64,000 nt of DNA from assembly GCA_037974335.1 (NCBI GenBank), contig CM075759.1, forward strand, positions 26,019,487 to 26,083,486, given 5' to 3'. Position 1 is the stretch's first letter; every line of letters starts with the position of its first letter. Position numbers and translations under genes: made by a program. Source of the DNA: Prionace glauca (taxonomy: Eukaryota > Chordata > Chondrichthyes > Carcharhiniformes > Carcharhinidae). The notes beneath the pieces are model-generated. The model did not search any database. It saw only the letters and a program-made list of their open reading frames with translations, and had not been told where the DNA came from. Positions 1 through 11,539 of the stretch are shown here, piece after piece.

Positions 1-108
1 TGTCCGAACTCAAGATCAAGCTATTCCATTCCCTATCACTGTGGTGTGTTCCATGTTCCTATCCAATTGTAGTTCCTTGAAAATTTGAAAGCTTGAAAGT
101 TCCTAAAG

Positions 109-297
109 TGTCCGACTCCACTATCACAGCAGGCAGTGCATTCCACACCCCAACCACTCTCTGAGTGAAGAATCTACCTCGGACATCCCTCCTATATCTC
201 CCACCATGAACCGAATAGTTATGCTCCTAGTAACAGCGACATCCAGCTGAGGAAATAGTCTTTGCACGTCCACCCTATCTATCCCCCTCGGTGAACT
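109..297 (-). mobile_element. CR1-type LINE, 3' RT-end fragment
   Basis: On the minus strand the text matches the end of ORF2 in the other CR1 copies here (trait: box around FFTQRV.LWN.LP, then the acidic/arginine stretch). Short, 5'-truncated and decayed. Confidence 0.5.
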
Positions 298-968
298 GTG
301 TGACAAGTACAAGGGGCAGAGAGTGGGTTTAATTTGAACAAAAGTGATTCCAGCCACGATCCCCCTACCCCCAACCCGCAACACATGCCCATTAAAGAAA
401 GGTGTTTTTCTCATTTCTGAATCCACCTTTTGTTTGTGTTCGTCCATTTTCACAGCCCATCAGTTTGCACTGATCTAATTCTATATGGGATTTCCCGCAG
501 TAAAGTCGGGAGCAGGAAACATAAGAGGCTTTGATTATTTTACATAATCAGCAAACACGACAAGAATTTTGACAACTCGTGTTTTTGTTTTATTGAAACA
601 AACAGAGATGATAACAGAAATAAAGTTGTACAGAGCAAGACTACAATAACAGAAACCGTAATGGTTATAGCTTTCTTGTGAGGCTGGAATCCACAATCAT
701 AAATCCACTGGTGAATGCCTTCATAACTCAGAAGGCTGAAGGTGATGGGGGCAGGGGGTGATGTTCATTTTCAAAGATAAATTCTGTAATTTGATGTATC
801 TCTATGACAGCAATTTCTAAGATCAATTCACAATTAGTTGTAACATTGGACAGTGTAACAGAAGCGGACTATATGAGATTATCTATAATTTAAATTCGAC
901 CTGGTAACACTGCGTTAGTTTTCTTTTGTTGCAATGAATTTAAAAGCAGTTTAATAGCCAATGTAGAG

Positions 969-2600
969 ATGAAGAAATCTGTGTTCCAATCGAGACACGA
1001 CATTCTATATCTCTCAACATCTTATAAACCTCTATCAGGTCGCCTCTCATCCTTCATCTCTCCAGGGAGAAGAGAACTAGCTCCCTCAACCTATCCTCAT
1101 AAGGCAAACCAATCATTTGCCCAAGCTAACCAATCATCTGCCCATGATCATATATTACATCTTTACCTTATGTAATAGCTGTCCGTGACCCACCTTGTCA
1201 AATATCTTCTGTACATCCAGATACACCACATCCACAGGTTTCCCATTGGCCAGTATATATGTATTATTCTCAAATAATTCCACCAAATTAGTTAAACATG
1301 AACTTTCCTTCATGAACCCAGGAAGCATCTTACCAATGGGACAATTTATATCCAGATGACTCGCTTGATGAAATATTCAAGCATTTTCCCTGTTACATAC
1401 GTTAAGCTGACTGACCTATAGTTACCTACCTTTTGTCTGCCTCCTTCTTTAAACAGGGGCATCACATTTTCTTTTTTCCAATCTGTGGGAACAACCCCAG
1501 GGTCCAGCGAATTTTGGAAAATTACCATGAGTGAATTGTTAATTCTCTCACAATTTCCTTTAATACCCTGGGATGCATTCCATCAGGACCAGGAGACTTG
1601 TCTACCTTTAGCCCTATTCATTTGCCCAACACTACCTCTCTCGTGATAATGGTAGTTTCTCTGCCGATCCCTGGGGTATCCCTGGCCGATTATCTCTTTT
1701 TCTACAGTCCTTCCTGATCTCAGGTATATAAGTTTACTGAGCGCTATGAAGGATTGCTTTGAAAGTCTTACACTCTTCCTCAACTGTCCAAACATAAAGT
1801 TTTTGCTCCCAGTTTCCCTGAGCCAATGCCTCCCTCATCCATTTGTAGTCACATTTGTTGACTCATGAGGCACTGGTATTAGATTTTACCTTCACAAACT
1901 CCATCTGTATTTTAAATTCAACCATACTGTGATCGCGGTTTCTGAGAGAATCCCTCACTGCAAGATCATTAATTATTCCTGTCTCATTACACAGGACCAG
2001 ATCCAGGACACTTTCCTCGCTCATAAGTTCAATTACATACTGTTCAAGGAAGCTATCGTGGATACATTCTATGAACTTCTCCTCAAGGCTGCCTTGGCCA
2101 ACTTGGTTTGTAAATAGAAATCCCCCATGATAATTGCTGTAACATTTTTACAAATATCTGTTATCTATTTGTTTATTTCTCGCCCCACTATTTTATCATA
2201 GTGGCCTATAGACTATGCTTATCGGTGACTTTTTCATCTTACTATTTCTAATTTCCACCCGACTGGATTCAACAATTTTTTCCAAAGAATATGTCATCTA
2301 TCACTATCACCCTTGATGTCATCCTTAAATATCACAGCTCCACTACCTCCCTCACATTACTGTCAGTCCCTCCAAACAGTCCGATCCCCCTGGATATTTA
2401 ACTCCCAATCTGGATATTTAACTCCCAATCTTGACCAACCTGCAACCATGTCTCTGGAATGACCATCAAAACATTCTCGTTCACAATGATCTCTGCCATC
2501 AATTCATTTCCCTTGTTTTGAATGCTTTGAGCATCCAGATAAAATGTCCTTATGTTTTTTTTAAGCTTCATTTTAAATTCTAACACTTCCTGAGTTATCC
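969..2600 (-). mobile_element. Old CR1-type LINE with endonuclease and reverse transcriptase remnants
   Basis: Read on the minus strand the parts lie in the proper order: an endonuclease start near 2590-2400 (SIQNKGNELMAEI, then PETWL), a linker, the RT N-terminus near 1530-1346 (VVPTDWKKENVMPLFKEGG, NYRSVSL), the box FDKV near 1215, and a C-terminal piece at 1130-969. Many stops and frame changes and an apparent deletion in the RT palm mark an old copy. It occupies the flank downstream of receptor gene 1. Confidence 0.6.
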
Positions 2601-3119
2601 TTCCTTTTAAAATTTTCCCTGATTTTTGGTGTCATTGGCCTCACTTGCTCAGTCAGTCAGCTGGCCTTGCTCAGCTTGTGACTGATGGTGCTGTACTGCA
2701 TCTGTCTGTACAAACTCAGTTACCTCACATTCTGGGTACCTCCCTCTGCTCCCCCTTTCCCCCACCCCCACCATGAACCACTATACCTGATAGAGGATTG
2801 CTATCCAATCTGTGTAAGGGATGAAGATGATGAACATGCTGACTGGCTAATGAAATGGCAAAAACTTCAGGAGGCTAGTGAGGGGTTTTGATGATGGACA
2901 ATTTGTCTGACCAATGGAAGAGGAGAAATGGCAAATGTCCCATTTCTGCCCAGTTAGTGTGAAGAACCACAATGATGGATAGGAAAAGTGATCAGTTGCA
3001 GAGGAGAGCTGATGGCAATGTACCATCTGACCAATCAGTGTGAGGATGATTGGTGTCATATAGTTTGAATGTTCAATAAGAAAATATAGAGGTCGTGTGG
3101 GTAGGTGTTCCTGTCAACT

Positions 3120-4015
3120 TTAAACGAATTGAAGAATTTGAGTGAAGGGAAATTTCAACACGTTTTTCATCTGCTGTCTGAACTGAGTCTGTGCCACAGC
3201 GTAAATTGCAGTGTTTGTGCAGCAACTCAGGAGTTGCAGCATGTAGCCAAATTCCATAAAGCAATAAGGAAAAGATACAGTATGATATACCAACCAGTAA
3301 AGCCGATCAGAAGTCGTGAAAACCATGGTCATTGACCATAGCAGAATGAAATTGCCTGATATTAAAAGCAGTAAAACGATGGATTTCCTTCGACTCTCCA
3401 TCTCGGGGTCACTGGGATTCTCCCCACTGACATGAGCTCGGAGTCTCCTGCGGGCTCTGCTGCTCAGTAAAATATGTCTGATGGTGAAGACATTGAGCAG
3501 CAAAATCAGGATAAATGGAACACATGGGTTCAAAATGTTGTGGAGGAACACGGTTGTTAACCAGGCTGGAGATACGTCAATATATGATGTAACTCTACAA
3601 AACCAGGGTAAGTTTATCAGCCAATATTCACTGGTTAACATAAAATACCAGAAAATGTTCTTTAAAAAGCTGAGCACACTCACTGTTCCCAGAACCACTG
3701 CTGCCGTTTTCTCACTGCAATATTTAATTTTCAGCTTGGGACAGCAAATGGCCACAAATCGATCAAAGGTGAAAGTGACGGTGAACCAGACAGAACAGTC
3801 AGTGGCTGCAAAAAGCAGGACAGCGTGGATATTACACACGGGGATGGACAACAGGAATTTAAAATGTTTCGCATAAACAATGGGAATGTGTCTCAATATC
3901 AGGTCCAGAAAAACAACCAGTAGATCTCCCAATGACATGGCGATCAGATACCGAGTGACACATTTGGACAGACCACAGTTCCGGGTACTCAGCGTTACAA
4001 TTGTGAGTATGTTCA
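3120..4015 (-). CDS. GPR139-like class A receptor, gene 1, exon 2 (TM1 end to C-terminus)
   Basis: Last coding exon of a rhodopsin-like receptor of the GPR139/GPR142 type, a plasma-membrane G-protein-coupled receptor with unknown ligand. The reading frame is open for 297 codons and ends in TAA. The acceptor TTCTAG ends at 4016, and the first two exon bases TG complete a codon begun in exon 1. With exon 1 the protein would be 404 residues. Visible are the end of TM1 (PMNILTIV), TM2 with Asp137, TM3 with Cys167 and DRF at 191-193 in place of DRY, Cys246 in ECL2 as the likely disulfide partner, a basic third loop (SRARRRLRAH), TM6 with FILLWS, and NTAIY at 374-378 in place of NPxxY. No close poly(A) signal was seen downstream. 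Family level is confident; orthology to a named gene is not. Ligand and coupling are unknown. Confidence 0.88.
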
Positions 4016-4269
4016 CTAGAAGGGAAAGAAATAAAAAGTAAAATCATACGGCAGGTTGGAGAATAAAATAAACACTGTCCCAGACAAGTACAGTGCCGGT
4101 GATTCTCCGAGCCTCTCCACTATTTTAACAGCACAGCTGGCTGAGAGACTCAATCGGAGCTTATCTAGTGGGGTCCCCACTGGGCGCTTAATCCTTCATG
4201 ACTCTCCGGCAGCTGGATATCCAGCGCCATCAGCTCCACACCAGAACTCAGTGTGGAGCTGCATGAAAT

Positions 4270-4592
4270 ACTTAAATAGCGATGATCGTATGTTTAATAC
4301 AACAGCCAGAGGTCACATACCAAACGACTCAAGAACAGCTTCTTCCCTGCTGCCGTCAGACTTTTAAATGAACCTAACTTGCATTAAGTCAGTTTTTCTC
4401 ATCACACCGGTTATGACTGTGACAGTAAATCCTTCACTTTCTCCTTTCCTTCTCCAGGAACGGTATGCTCTGTCTGTATAGCACAAGAAAGACACCTTGA
4501 CAAGGAATTCCACCATATTGTGTTCACTTGTCCCCTCGGATTGTCTCATAATTACATTGTCAACTAAACATTTCTCATTGCACAACACCCAG
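4270..4592 (+). mobile_element. 3' end of a non-CR1-like LINE
   Basis: The plus strand encodes a typical LINE end (KNSFFPAAVRLLNEPN-like, around 4330-4375) followed by a 3' UTR with GGTATGCTCTGTCTGTATAG. Related 3' UTR text recurs at 29889-30266. Family not certain (L2- or Rex-like); strongly 5'-truncated. It lies in the intron of receptor gene 1. Confidence 0.45.
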
Positions 4593-4599
4593 CCATGAT

Positions 4600-5344
4600 C
4601 GTATTAAATATAGGAGTCGGCTCGAGGCGCTGAAAGACCCACCCCTTTCCCTCATTTCTGTGATTCCTATGATTAACCTTTTCATTCCAAATTGTTCTAT
4701 TTATTGAATTCAAATCCCATCAGCCAGTGTGATAGGATTCAGGTCTGTGTCTGATGTGAAAAGATACATGTTCTCTGGATTACACATTCGCGGGATGTAA
4801 GAGAGAATTGAAAGACAGAAGTGTATAATGGAAATGTGGGATTGACAATAGATTAGTTATCCAGTGACTCAGGGCAATGCTGTTGGACCAGGAATCTAAT
4901 CACAGAATATCAGATTTGTTTGACTGTCACATTCCCTCTAGCGGGGCATAACTGGGCAAGTAGGAATGGACAACTCATAGTGGCCTTGCCAGTGATAACT
5001 GTGAATGAATGAAAGAAAGGTTGGTCACAATTCCATAGTGATTGGGAACACCAGAGTGGGCATGACAAACCCCCATCCTCCTCACTCTTTACAGAGCTTC
5101 CCCTCTCTGCGGCCAGTGCTCGGTTTTCTGGTCACACCACACAGACAGACACACAGTAAATGTGATCCCTTTACCTTGCCCAGAGTTCAGTCCTCAGAGC
5201 AATTCCTCTGTCCTCCCTGAGTGTCTGCAACAGCTCACAACACCACTTCCAGACCCAGCCACAACACAGCCACTAACTTTCCAATCACAAGAGTCAGCCA
5301 ATAGCCCCTCAGCTGCATGTTCGATTCATGGGATATTTAAATTA
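4600..5344. other. Intronic stretch with nothing recognised
   Basis: Inside the intron of receptor gene 1. Short open frames are present but none resembles a known protein, and no tandem repeat or RNA gene was seen. Confidence 0.5.
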
Positions 5345-5614
5345 CAGTAAAGTTTATTTATTAGCAAGGCTGACATTAACACTGCAATGCATTTACTGTG
5401 AAATTCCCCCAGACGCCACAGTCCAGCGCTTATTTGGGTCAATGCAACTAACCAGCACGCCTTTCAGATTGTGGGAGGAAACCGGAACGCCAGGGTAAAC
5501 CCACGCAGACACGATGAGAATGTGCTAACTCCACACAGACAGTGGCCAGAGCCGGGAATCGAACCCGGGTCCCTGGCACTGTGAATCAGCATTGCTAATC
5601 ACTGTGCTACCATG
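5345..5614 (-). mobile_element. tRNA-derived SINE, full-length-like
   Basis: On the minus strand it begins GCATGGTAGCACAGTGATTAGC (A-box-like), has a good B box in GGGTTCGATTCCCGGC, then the fixed middle CACTGTCTGTGTGGAG and GTGGGTTTCC..., and ends in a T/A-rich tail. Same family as seven or more other copies in this window. Confidence 0.75.
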
Positions 5615-5623
5615 CTAGATTCA

Positions 5624-6040
5624 TCATAAGAAAATAAAAAATAGGAGCAGGAGTAGGCCATCTAGCCCATCGAGCCTACCCCGCCATTCAATAAGATCAT
5701 GGCTGATCTGAGGTGAATCAGTTCCACTTTCCCGCTTTCTCCCCATAACCCTTAATTCCCTGTCTATCGGACACCTATCTACCCGTGACTTAAATATATT
5801 CAGCAAGGCAGCCTCCACCACTTCAATGGGCAGAGAATTCCAGAGATTCACCACCCTTTGAGTGAAGAAGTTCCTCCTCAACTCCGATCTAAACTGCAAC
5901 CCCCCCCCCCGCCCCCCCCCCCCCCCACTTATCTTGAGGCTGTGCCCTCTAGTTCTGCTGTCCTTTCTAAGTGGGAAGAATCTCTCTACCTCTCCACTAT
6001 CTAACTCCTTCATTATCTTGTAAAGTCCCTTCATTATCTT
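5624..6040 (-). mobile_element. CR1 LINE 3' fragment with a poly-C tract
   Basis: The 3' end on the minus strand shows the remnants of the TTCTTATG octamer tail. ORF2 C-terminus is recognisable (FFTQRVVNLWNSLPIEVVEA). A C-rich run at about 5900-5932 interrupts the frame. 5'-truncated. Confidence 0.75.
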
Positions 6041-7380
6041 ATTGTATTGCGGAATACACGTTAAGCTGAGAGTGACTAACATATGTGTTCAATGGACAGA
6101 CCATTTTCAAGTTTCACAGACATGTGTCAGAGCTGCTGAAACCCCCTGTCCAACATAGAGCTTCACACGGGAGATAACAGGGACAAAACACAGAGGATTT
6201 CCTTTTTTCCAGAACTCTGTCACATTGGCACCAATGATTCTCCAGAGCACAAAATACAAACCCAAGACTCAGTGGGACAAACATTCACTTTAATCAGGGA
6301 ATTTCAAAGGTACTTGAACGGAACTCCTCTGGAGAACTGGAACAAAAAATGGTGGCAACACACTCGAGAAGACATTTAAACATAAGAATGTGAATATTAA
6401 ATTCGGGGACTGTTAGATTGATTGAACTGGCTTGTTAATGTCGCATTTGGAGCTTGCCTTCCATTCCCAACCCAAGCTGTCACGGTATCTTCCTAACATG
6501 GAGAGATTTATTGCACACAATGGATCAGATCAGCAGTGTGGTTGCTCTATATGTGGATCTAGATTTCCATACCATGGGTACAAGTGGGGCTGTAACAAAG
6601 AACATTGTTGTCAGGGAGAGATATTTTGTGGGACTGGGGAAGGGGAGAAGTGAAGTGGGTATTTTCATGTACTGTATGATTGTGAACGAACAGAGACAAT
6701 GGATAGAGAATGGGGGAATCAGATGAAGAATCATGGAGAAATTTGATCAGGTGAGTGAATAACTTGACGCTATTCCAGAGCAGCTGGTGACTGAAGTGAG
6801 TGAGCACACGAATGATGGGTAAATGGGATTTGGTGAGAGCTGGGACATGATGTGCTTTGGTTCAGCAGCTTTGTAACTGGGCAGCTGGTCATCAGAGAAT
6901 TGGGATGGTTGTGTCTGGAATTCACAATGACAGCTGGGAGGGCCAGAGTATAGTATCCCGAAGGTTACAGTAACAGAATTAATGATGGAGTAGGTAGGGA
7001 GTCAGATATCAGCTCAGGGTGAAATGGTTAACAGAGGTTGCAATCAGTCTGAACTAGCCTTAGGTTAGTGTCAGTAGATATGGAAAAGAGATGGGGAGAG
7101 CCATTGAAGTCAGTGTCCATGTTCCCATAACTCAAATAACAAAGACAGTAATACATTGAAAGATAGTTACAGATTTAATCGCTGATATAGAAGCTTAACA
7201 GTTACCACAATGGGAGAAATTCAGATAACCTGAGCTATCAAATACACGGAAGCAGTTTTAACTGTTGTGTCGTATTCACTAAAGAATATAGAGACACTAC
7301 AGCAACGGTATCAATAACAGCAGTGCAGAACAAATGACAAGATCAGAAATAAAGAAGGTTTTACAGAAGTAAGTCCTGGA
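6041..7380. other. Intron of receptor gene 1, nothing recognised
   Basis: Several short overlapping frames with no protein resemblance. No repeat family, RNA gene or tandem array recognised. Confidence 0.5.
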
Positions 7381-7392
7381 CTTGACACTTAC

Positions 7393-7711
7393 TAGGGACA
7401 CCAATCAGGGCCAGGACGGGATAATAAAATCCTTGAACAACGTAGAGCACATGGAGAATCCGCCGTGTCAATCGTTGCCTTTCAAATCCATGACTTGTCA
7501 TGTAATAAACACCCTGGGTGAAAGTGCCACTTGTAAACAAATCCACAGGTGGTGGGGGTGGTGGGGGTGGAATGTTCCGATGCATCGTTCCCAGATTCTG
7601 ATCCATTGTTGAAACGTTCCAGTCCATTGTTCCCAGATTCTGATCCATTGTTGAAACGTTCCAGTCCATTGTTCCCAGATTCTGATCCATTGTTGAAACG
7701 TTCCAGTCCAT
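7393..7711 (-). CDS. GPR139-like class A receptor, gene 1, exon 1 (repeat-bearing N-terminus and start of TM1)
   Basis: First coding exon of gene 1, joined to 3120-4015 by a 3.4-kb intron. It ends GGTGTCCCTA followed by donor GTAAGT at 7392-7387. The split codon A+TG gives Met107, so the protein reads ...ALIGVP-M-NILTI. The ATG at 7711 is chosen because gene 2 has the same context (GGGAACAATGGA) and aligned sequence there; upstream in-frame ATGs would translate a non-triplet tandem repeat. Residues 1-42 are three copies of MDWNVSTMDQNLGT, each with an Asn-Val-Ser sequon, followed by MHRNI and eight prolines. TM1 starts near residue 88 (VLYVVQGFYYPVLALIGVP). Every repeat offers further ATGs, so the true start could lie one or more units downstream. 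No signal peptide is evident, as is usual for such receptors. Confidence 0.75.
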
Positions 7712-7722
7712 TGTTCCCAGAT
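7590..7722 (-). repeat. 42-bp in-frame minisatellite in receptor gene 1 exon 1
   Basis: Slightly more than three nearly identical 42-bp units, 14 codons each, encoding MDWNVSTMDQNLGT. Because the length is a multiple of three, copy-number change keeps the frame and adds or removes one N-glycosylation sequon per unit. Confidence 0.9.
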
Positions 7723-7843
7723 TCTGTTCTCTTCTCCCAATGTCTCTACAAATGACAATCTCTGTTAGTCTCGGAGTTCTCGCTCCCGCTGACTTTATGG
7801 AAAAACACACTGAACGGAATCCATTATTAATAGAAGAAGGAAA

Positions 7844-7957
7844 ACCTCCAGTGACATTGTCCCGATCCGTGGAGACTGAAAACCTCCAGTGACACTGCCC
7901 CGATCCGTGGAGACTGAAAACCTCCAGTGACACTGCCCTGATCCATGGAGACATATT
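7844..7957 (-). repeat. 38-bp tandem repeat upstream of receptor gene 1
   Basis: Three near-identical 38-bp units containing CCTCCAGTGACACTGC and CGATCCGTGGAGACTG. The period is not a multiple of three, so successive units shift frame. I read it as 5' UTR or promoter, not coding. Confidence 0.75.
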
Positions 7958-7959
7958 AG

Positions 7960-9050
7960 TCACAGTGAGTGAACAGCGTCAGTTAACCCCGTTCAATCCA
8001 GCACTTTTTGTGTCACAAATACAAGCGTAACCCAGTCTGCATGGGGTGGAAAGGGTCAGGGAGGGATGGAAAAACAGAAATAACAGGGCGTCCGACCATA
8101 AACTTTCAATTTTCACTGGATATGGGAGTGAGCTCTGAGTTATCATGTTGTGGGTTTTAGATAAGGCTATGATTTGTCAGGATTGATAAAGATTGCTGAA
8201 ATCTACTCCGCTTTTAGCATTCAGTCCAGCACCCAACCTTATTTTAAACAAGCAGAAACAAAATCAAAAGGAATATTGTTTGAGAAGAATGAAATTAAAA
8301 AACGTTTGGTGTGAATTTGGGCACAAGCTAATGTTAACACTCAGTAGATGTAACCAGCCATTTTTTTTCCCTCAATTTATTCAGTAATGATCTGTTCAAC
8401 AACTTTTCATATTGTTTTCAGGGGAAACACACTTATCCGACCCTCAATGGCACCGATTGGATTTTCGGTTTTGGAACAGAGAGTATCGATAGATATCTAT
8501 TGGATGGAAATCATTGTGTTTCCTTGGATGTGTAGTCCCATGTTTATATAATCCTTATTGGCTTCCATCTGGGAGAGATGGACGTGTCCTTGTGAGAAGA
8601 CACCAATTTGTTGGGGTAATAATGCCCCCGTTTACATATGGAAACATGTTAATTGTTATTGAAGCTGTTAAGTTTGTTTTGAGGCCGGTTGTTAATGAAC
8701 CTGCTGCAGCTCTCATTGAGTGGAGTGAGGAGATTGCTGCAATCTGGACTGTTCTGTTACAGAACTGAATGACACTAGTCTCCATTTTGGCGGCTAAGGG
8801 TTGACCGTGTGTTTTGATTGGATCAAAGTGTTGCACACACATATCTGACATTTCAGAGAAGAGAAAGAATTTGTTCATACACATTCAAAATGAGGTCGAA
8901 AGAAACTTAAGCAACTAATATAATTGTCCTGGTGGAACAGGGTAACTGACTGGATGGGAACTTTGAGGGGAAACATAACACAAGGGTTAATGTTCTCCTT
9001 CATTGCTAATGCTGCTGTTACTCAGCAGCAGAATCCAGAGGGGGTGGAGC
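7960..9050. other. Upstream flank of receptor gene 1, nothing recognised
   Basis: Unique-looking sequence with weak open frames on both strands. The promoter of gene 1 should lie here or at 7712-7960, but no TATA box or CpG island is apparent. Confidence 0.4.
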
Positions 9051-9053
9051 AGC

Positions 9054-9127
9054 GCTTGGTAATAAGGGCAGGTCCATGGCCGCCTGGATCGATTCAGGTG
9101 GACAAGGAACTGTCCTTATTACCAAGC
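9054..9127. repeat. Imperfect hairpin (17-nt inverted repeat)
   Basis: Left arm at 9054-9070 starts GCTTGGTAATAAGG. The right arm at 9111-9127 is its reverse complement with one mismatch, separated by 40 bases. No element ends or target duplications were identified around it. Confidence 0.7.
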
Positions 9128-9609
9128 ATTCCTCCCCCATATGAGAATATTTATTGTCAGACATCTGTCCAAAGGACAACATGAGATAATATTGTTTTTC
9201 TTGGGATTTTCAGTATGAGTGAGGATTATGTTTTAAATGCAATTATATACAATTTATATAACATTCGCAATGACTATCAAGTTTAACAAGGAATAAATCA
9301 AGAGCCAACCACCTCTTAAGTTTTAGGCTGTTTTATTTACTGGTCTAGTATTGGGCTCGCCAATGGGTAGAAGGGGAGATGGATGTGGGACATTCCTCAC
9401 AGGTTAACACCATTTATAAACATTAGACATTGAGACACTGACAGAATAACCAGCAAAGTGTGAAATGATTCTCAAATAAAAGGCTAACAAGAGAGCAGTT
9501 TACACGCACCTAAACGGAGTATAAGCTTCAAACAAGTAATTATGATTTAAAGCATTTCTGCTAACATTTCAAATTTATTTAAAGTATTGAATGAAAAACA
9601 AGAACAATG

Positions 9610-11539
9610 AACAGAGAAAATTACAGCACAGGAACAGTCCCATTGGCCCTTCAAACCTGCACTGACCATGTTACCCGAGTGAACTAAAAAACCCTACACT
9701 TCCAGGGACCACATCCCTATATTCCCATCCTATCCACATCCCTCTATTCCCGTCCTATCCACATCCCTCTATTCCCATCCTATCCACATCCCTCTATTCC
9801 CAACCAATCCACATCCTTCTATTCCCATCCTATCCACATCCCTCTATTCCCATCCTATCCACATCCCTCTATTCCCAACCAATCCACATCCTTCTATTCC
9901 CATCCTATCCACATCCCTCTATTCCCATTCTATCCAGATCCCTCTATTCCCAACCAAACCACATCCTTCTATTCCCATCCTATCCACATTCCTCTACTCC
10001 CATTCTATCCACATCCATCTATTCCCAACCAATCCACATCCTTCTATTCCCATCCTATCCACATCCCTCTATTCCCGTCCTATCCACATCCCTCTATTCC
10101 CGTCCTATCCACATCCCTCTATTCCCATCCTATCCACGTCCCTCTATTCCCATCCTATCCACATCCCTCTATTCCCATCCTATCCACATCCCTCTATTCC
10201 CATCCTATCCCCATCCCTCTATTCCCGTCCTATCCACATCCCTCTATTCCCATCCTATCCACATATCCGTCAAGAAGCCCCTGTTCACTATCGTACCTGT
10301 TTACACTGCCTCCCCTGGCAGTGAGTTCCAGGCACCCAGCACCCTCTGTTTTTAAAATCCTGCCTCCTGTAACTATGTAAATCATCACCTCTCGCACTTT
10401 AACCCTGCGCCCCCGAGTAATTGACCCTTCCACCCTGGGAGAAAGCTTCTGACTTTCCACTCTGCCAATGCCTCTCATAATGTTGTATTCTTCTATCTGG
10501 TCGCACCTCAATCTCCACCGTTCCAGCGAGAACAAACCAAGTTTATCCAAACTCTCCTCATAGATAAGGTCCCCCATACCAGGCATCATCCGGGTAAATA
10601 TTTTCTGTACCCTCTCCAAAGACTCCACTTCCTTCTGGTAGTCTGGTGACCAGAAGTAAAGACTATATTCCAAGTGCAGCCTGACTAAATTTATATAAAG
10701 TTGCAGCATGACTTGAGAATTTTGAAACTCAGTTCCCCAGCCGATGAAGGCCAGCACGCCGTATGTCTTCTGGACTACCTTCTCCAGCTGCATTGCCACT
10801 TACAGTGACCTGTGTACCTGTACACCCAGATCCCTCTGCGATCAATACTCTTAAGAAATCTGCCATTTACTGTATATTTCCCAGCTGTGTTGGATTTTCC
10901 AAAATGCACTACATCGCATTGTTTTTTTCCGAATTTATCTCCATCTGCCATCTCTCCAACAAAGTCTCCAACCAGTCTATATCATGCTGTATCCTCTGAT
11001 GGTCCTTATCGCTACCTGCAATTCCACCAACCTTTGTGTCATCTGCTAACTTACTAATGAAAACATTTACATTTTCCTCCAAATCATTTATTTATTTTTT
11101 CAAACAAAGGTTCCAGCACTGATCCCTGAGGAAAATCGCTTGTCACAGCCCTCCATTCGGACACACACCCTTCCTCTGCTACACTCTGTCTCCTGTCACC
11201 GAGCTAGTGCTGTATGCATCTTGCCAACTCATGTATGATCCATCGCAACTTAACCTTCTGTATCAATCTTACACGAAGGACCTTGTCAAAGGCCTTAGCG
11301 AAGTCCATATCAATAACATCTACTGCCTTATACTCATCAATCATTGTCGTCACTTCCTTGAAAAAACTCCATCAATTTAGTGAGACACGACCTCACCTTC
11401 GGATAACATGTCACCTCTCGATAATACATCCACTTATTTCCATGTTGGAGTAAATCCTGTCTCGAAGAAACCTGGGATGAGGTCATCAATCCCGGGATTT
11501 ATTTGTCCTCAGTCCTAATAGTTTGCTGCGCACCTCTTC
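9610..11539 (-). mobile_element. CR1 LINE (older copy), 3' part, containing a minisatellite
   Basis: Minus strand. A CR1 3' end with TTACAGCACAGGAACAG lies near 9620, then an expanded 25-bp array, then ORF2 text: SLERWRLRCDQIEEYNIM, the box LEYSLYFWSPDYQKEV, the region VPQGSVLEP near 11130, and AVDVIDMDFAKAFDKV-like text near 11300. It is frame-broken. It seems to resume at 12890-13270 after a younger CR1. Confidence 0.7.
9711..10260. repeat. 25-bp minisatellite, 22 units, with a 75-bp higher-order pattern
   Basis: Exactly 22 units of 25 bp (consensus ACATCCCTCTATTCCCATCC plus TATCC) fill this span without gaps. In units 4-15 variant types recur every third unit (CAACCAATCC, then CCTTCTATT, then a plain unit), a 75-bp higher-order period. 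It sits in the 3' UTR of the surrounding CR1, whose normal sequence contains one similar unit. Confidence 0.9.

Noticed and set aside
3481-3876. Plus-strand frame of 131 codons
   Set aside because: It is the antisense of receptor gene 1 exon 2; a similar shadow occurs on the minus strand of gene 2.
8514-9184. Frames of 84-109 codons on both strands
   Set aside because: No family resemblance, no splice context and not longer than expected by chance.
9711-10260. CRISPR-like regular repeats
   Set aside because: Units are head-to-tail without spacers, and the window is vertebrate DNA.
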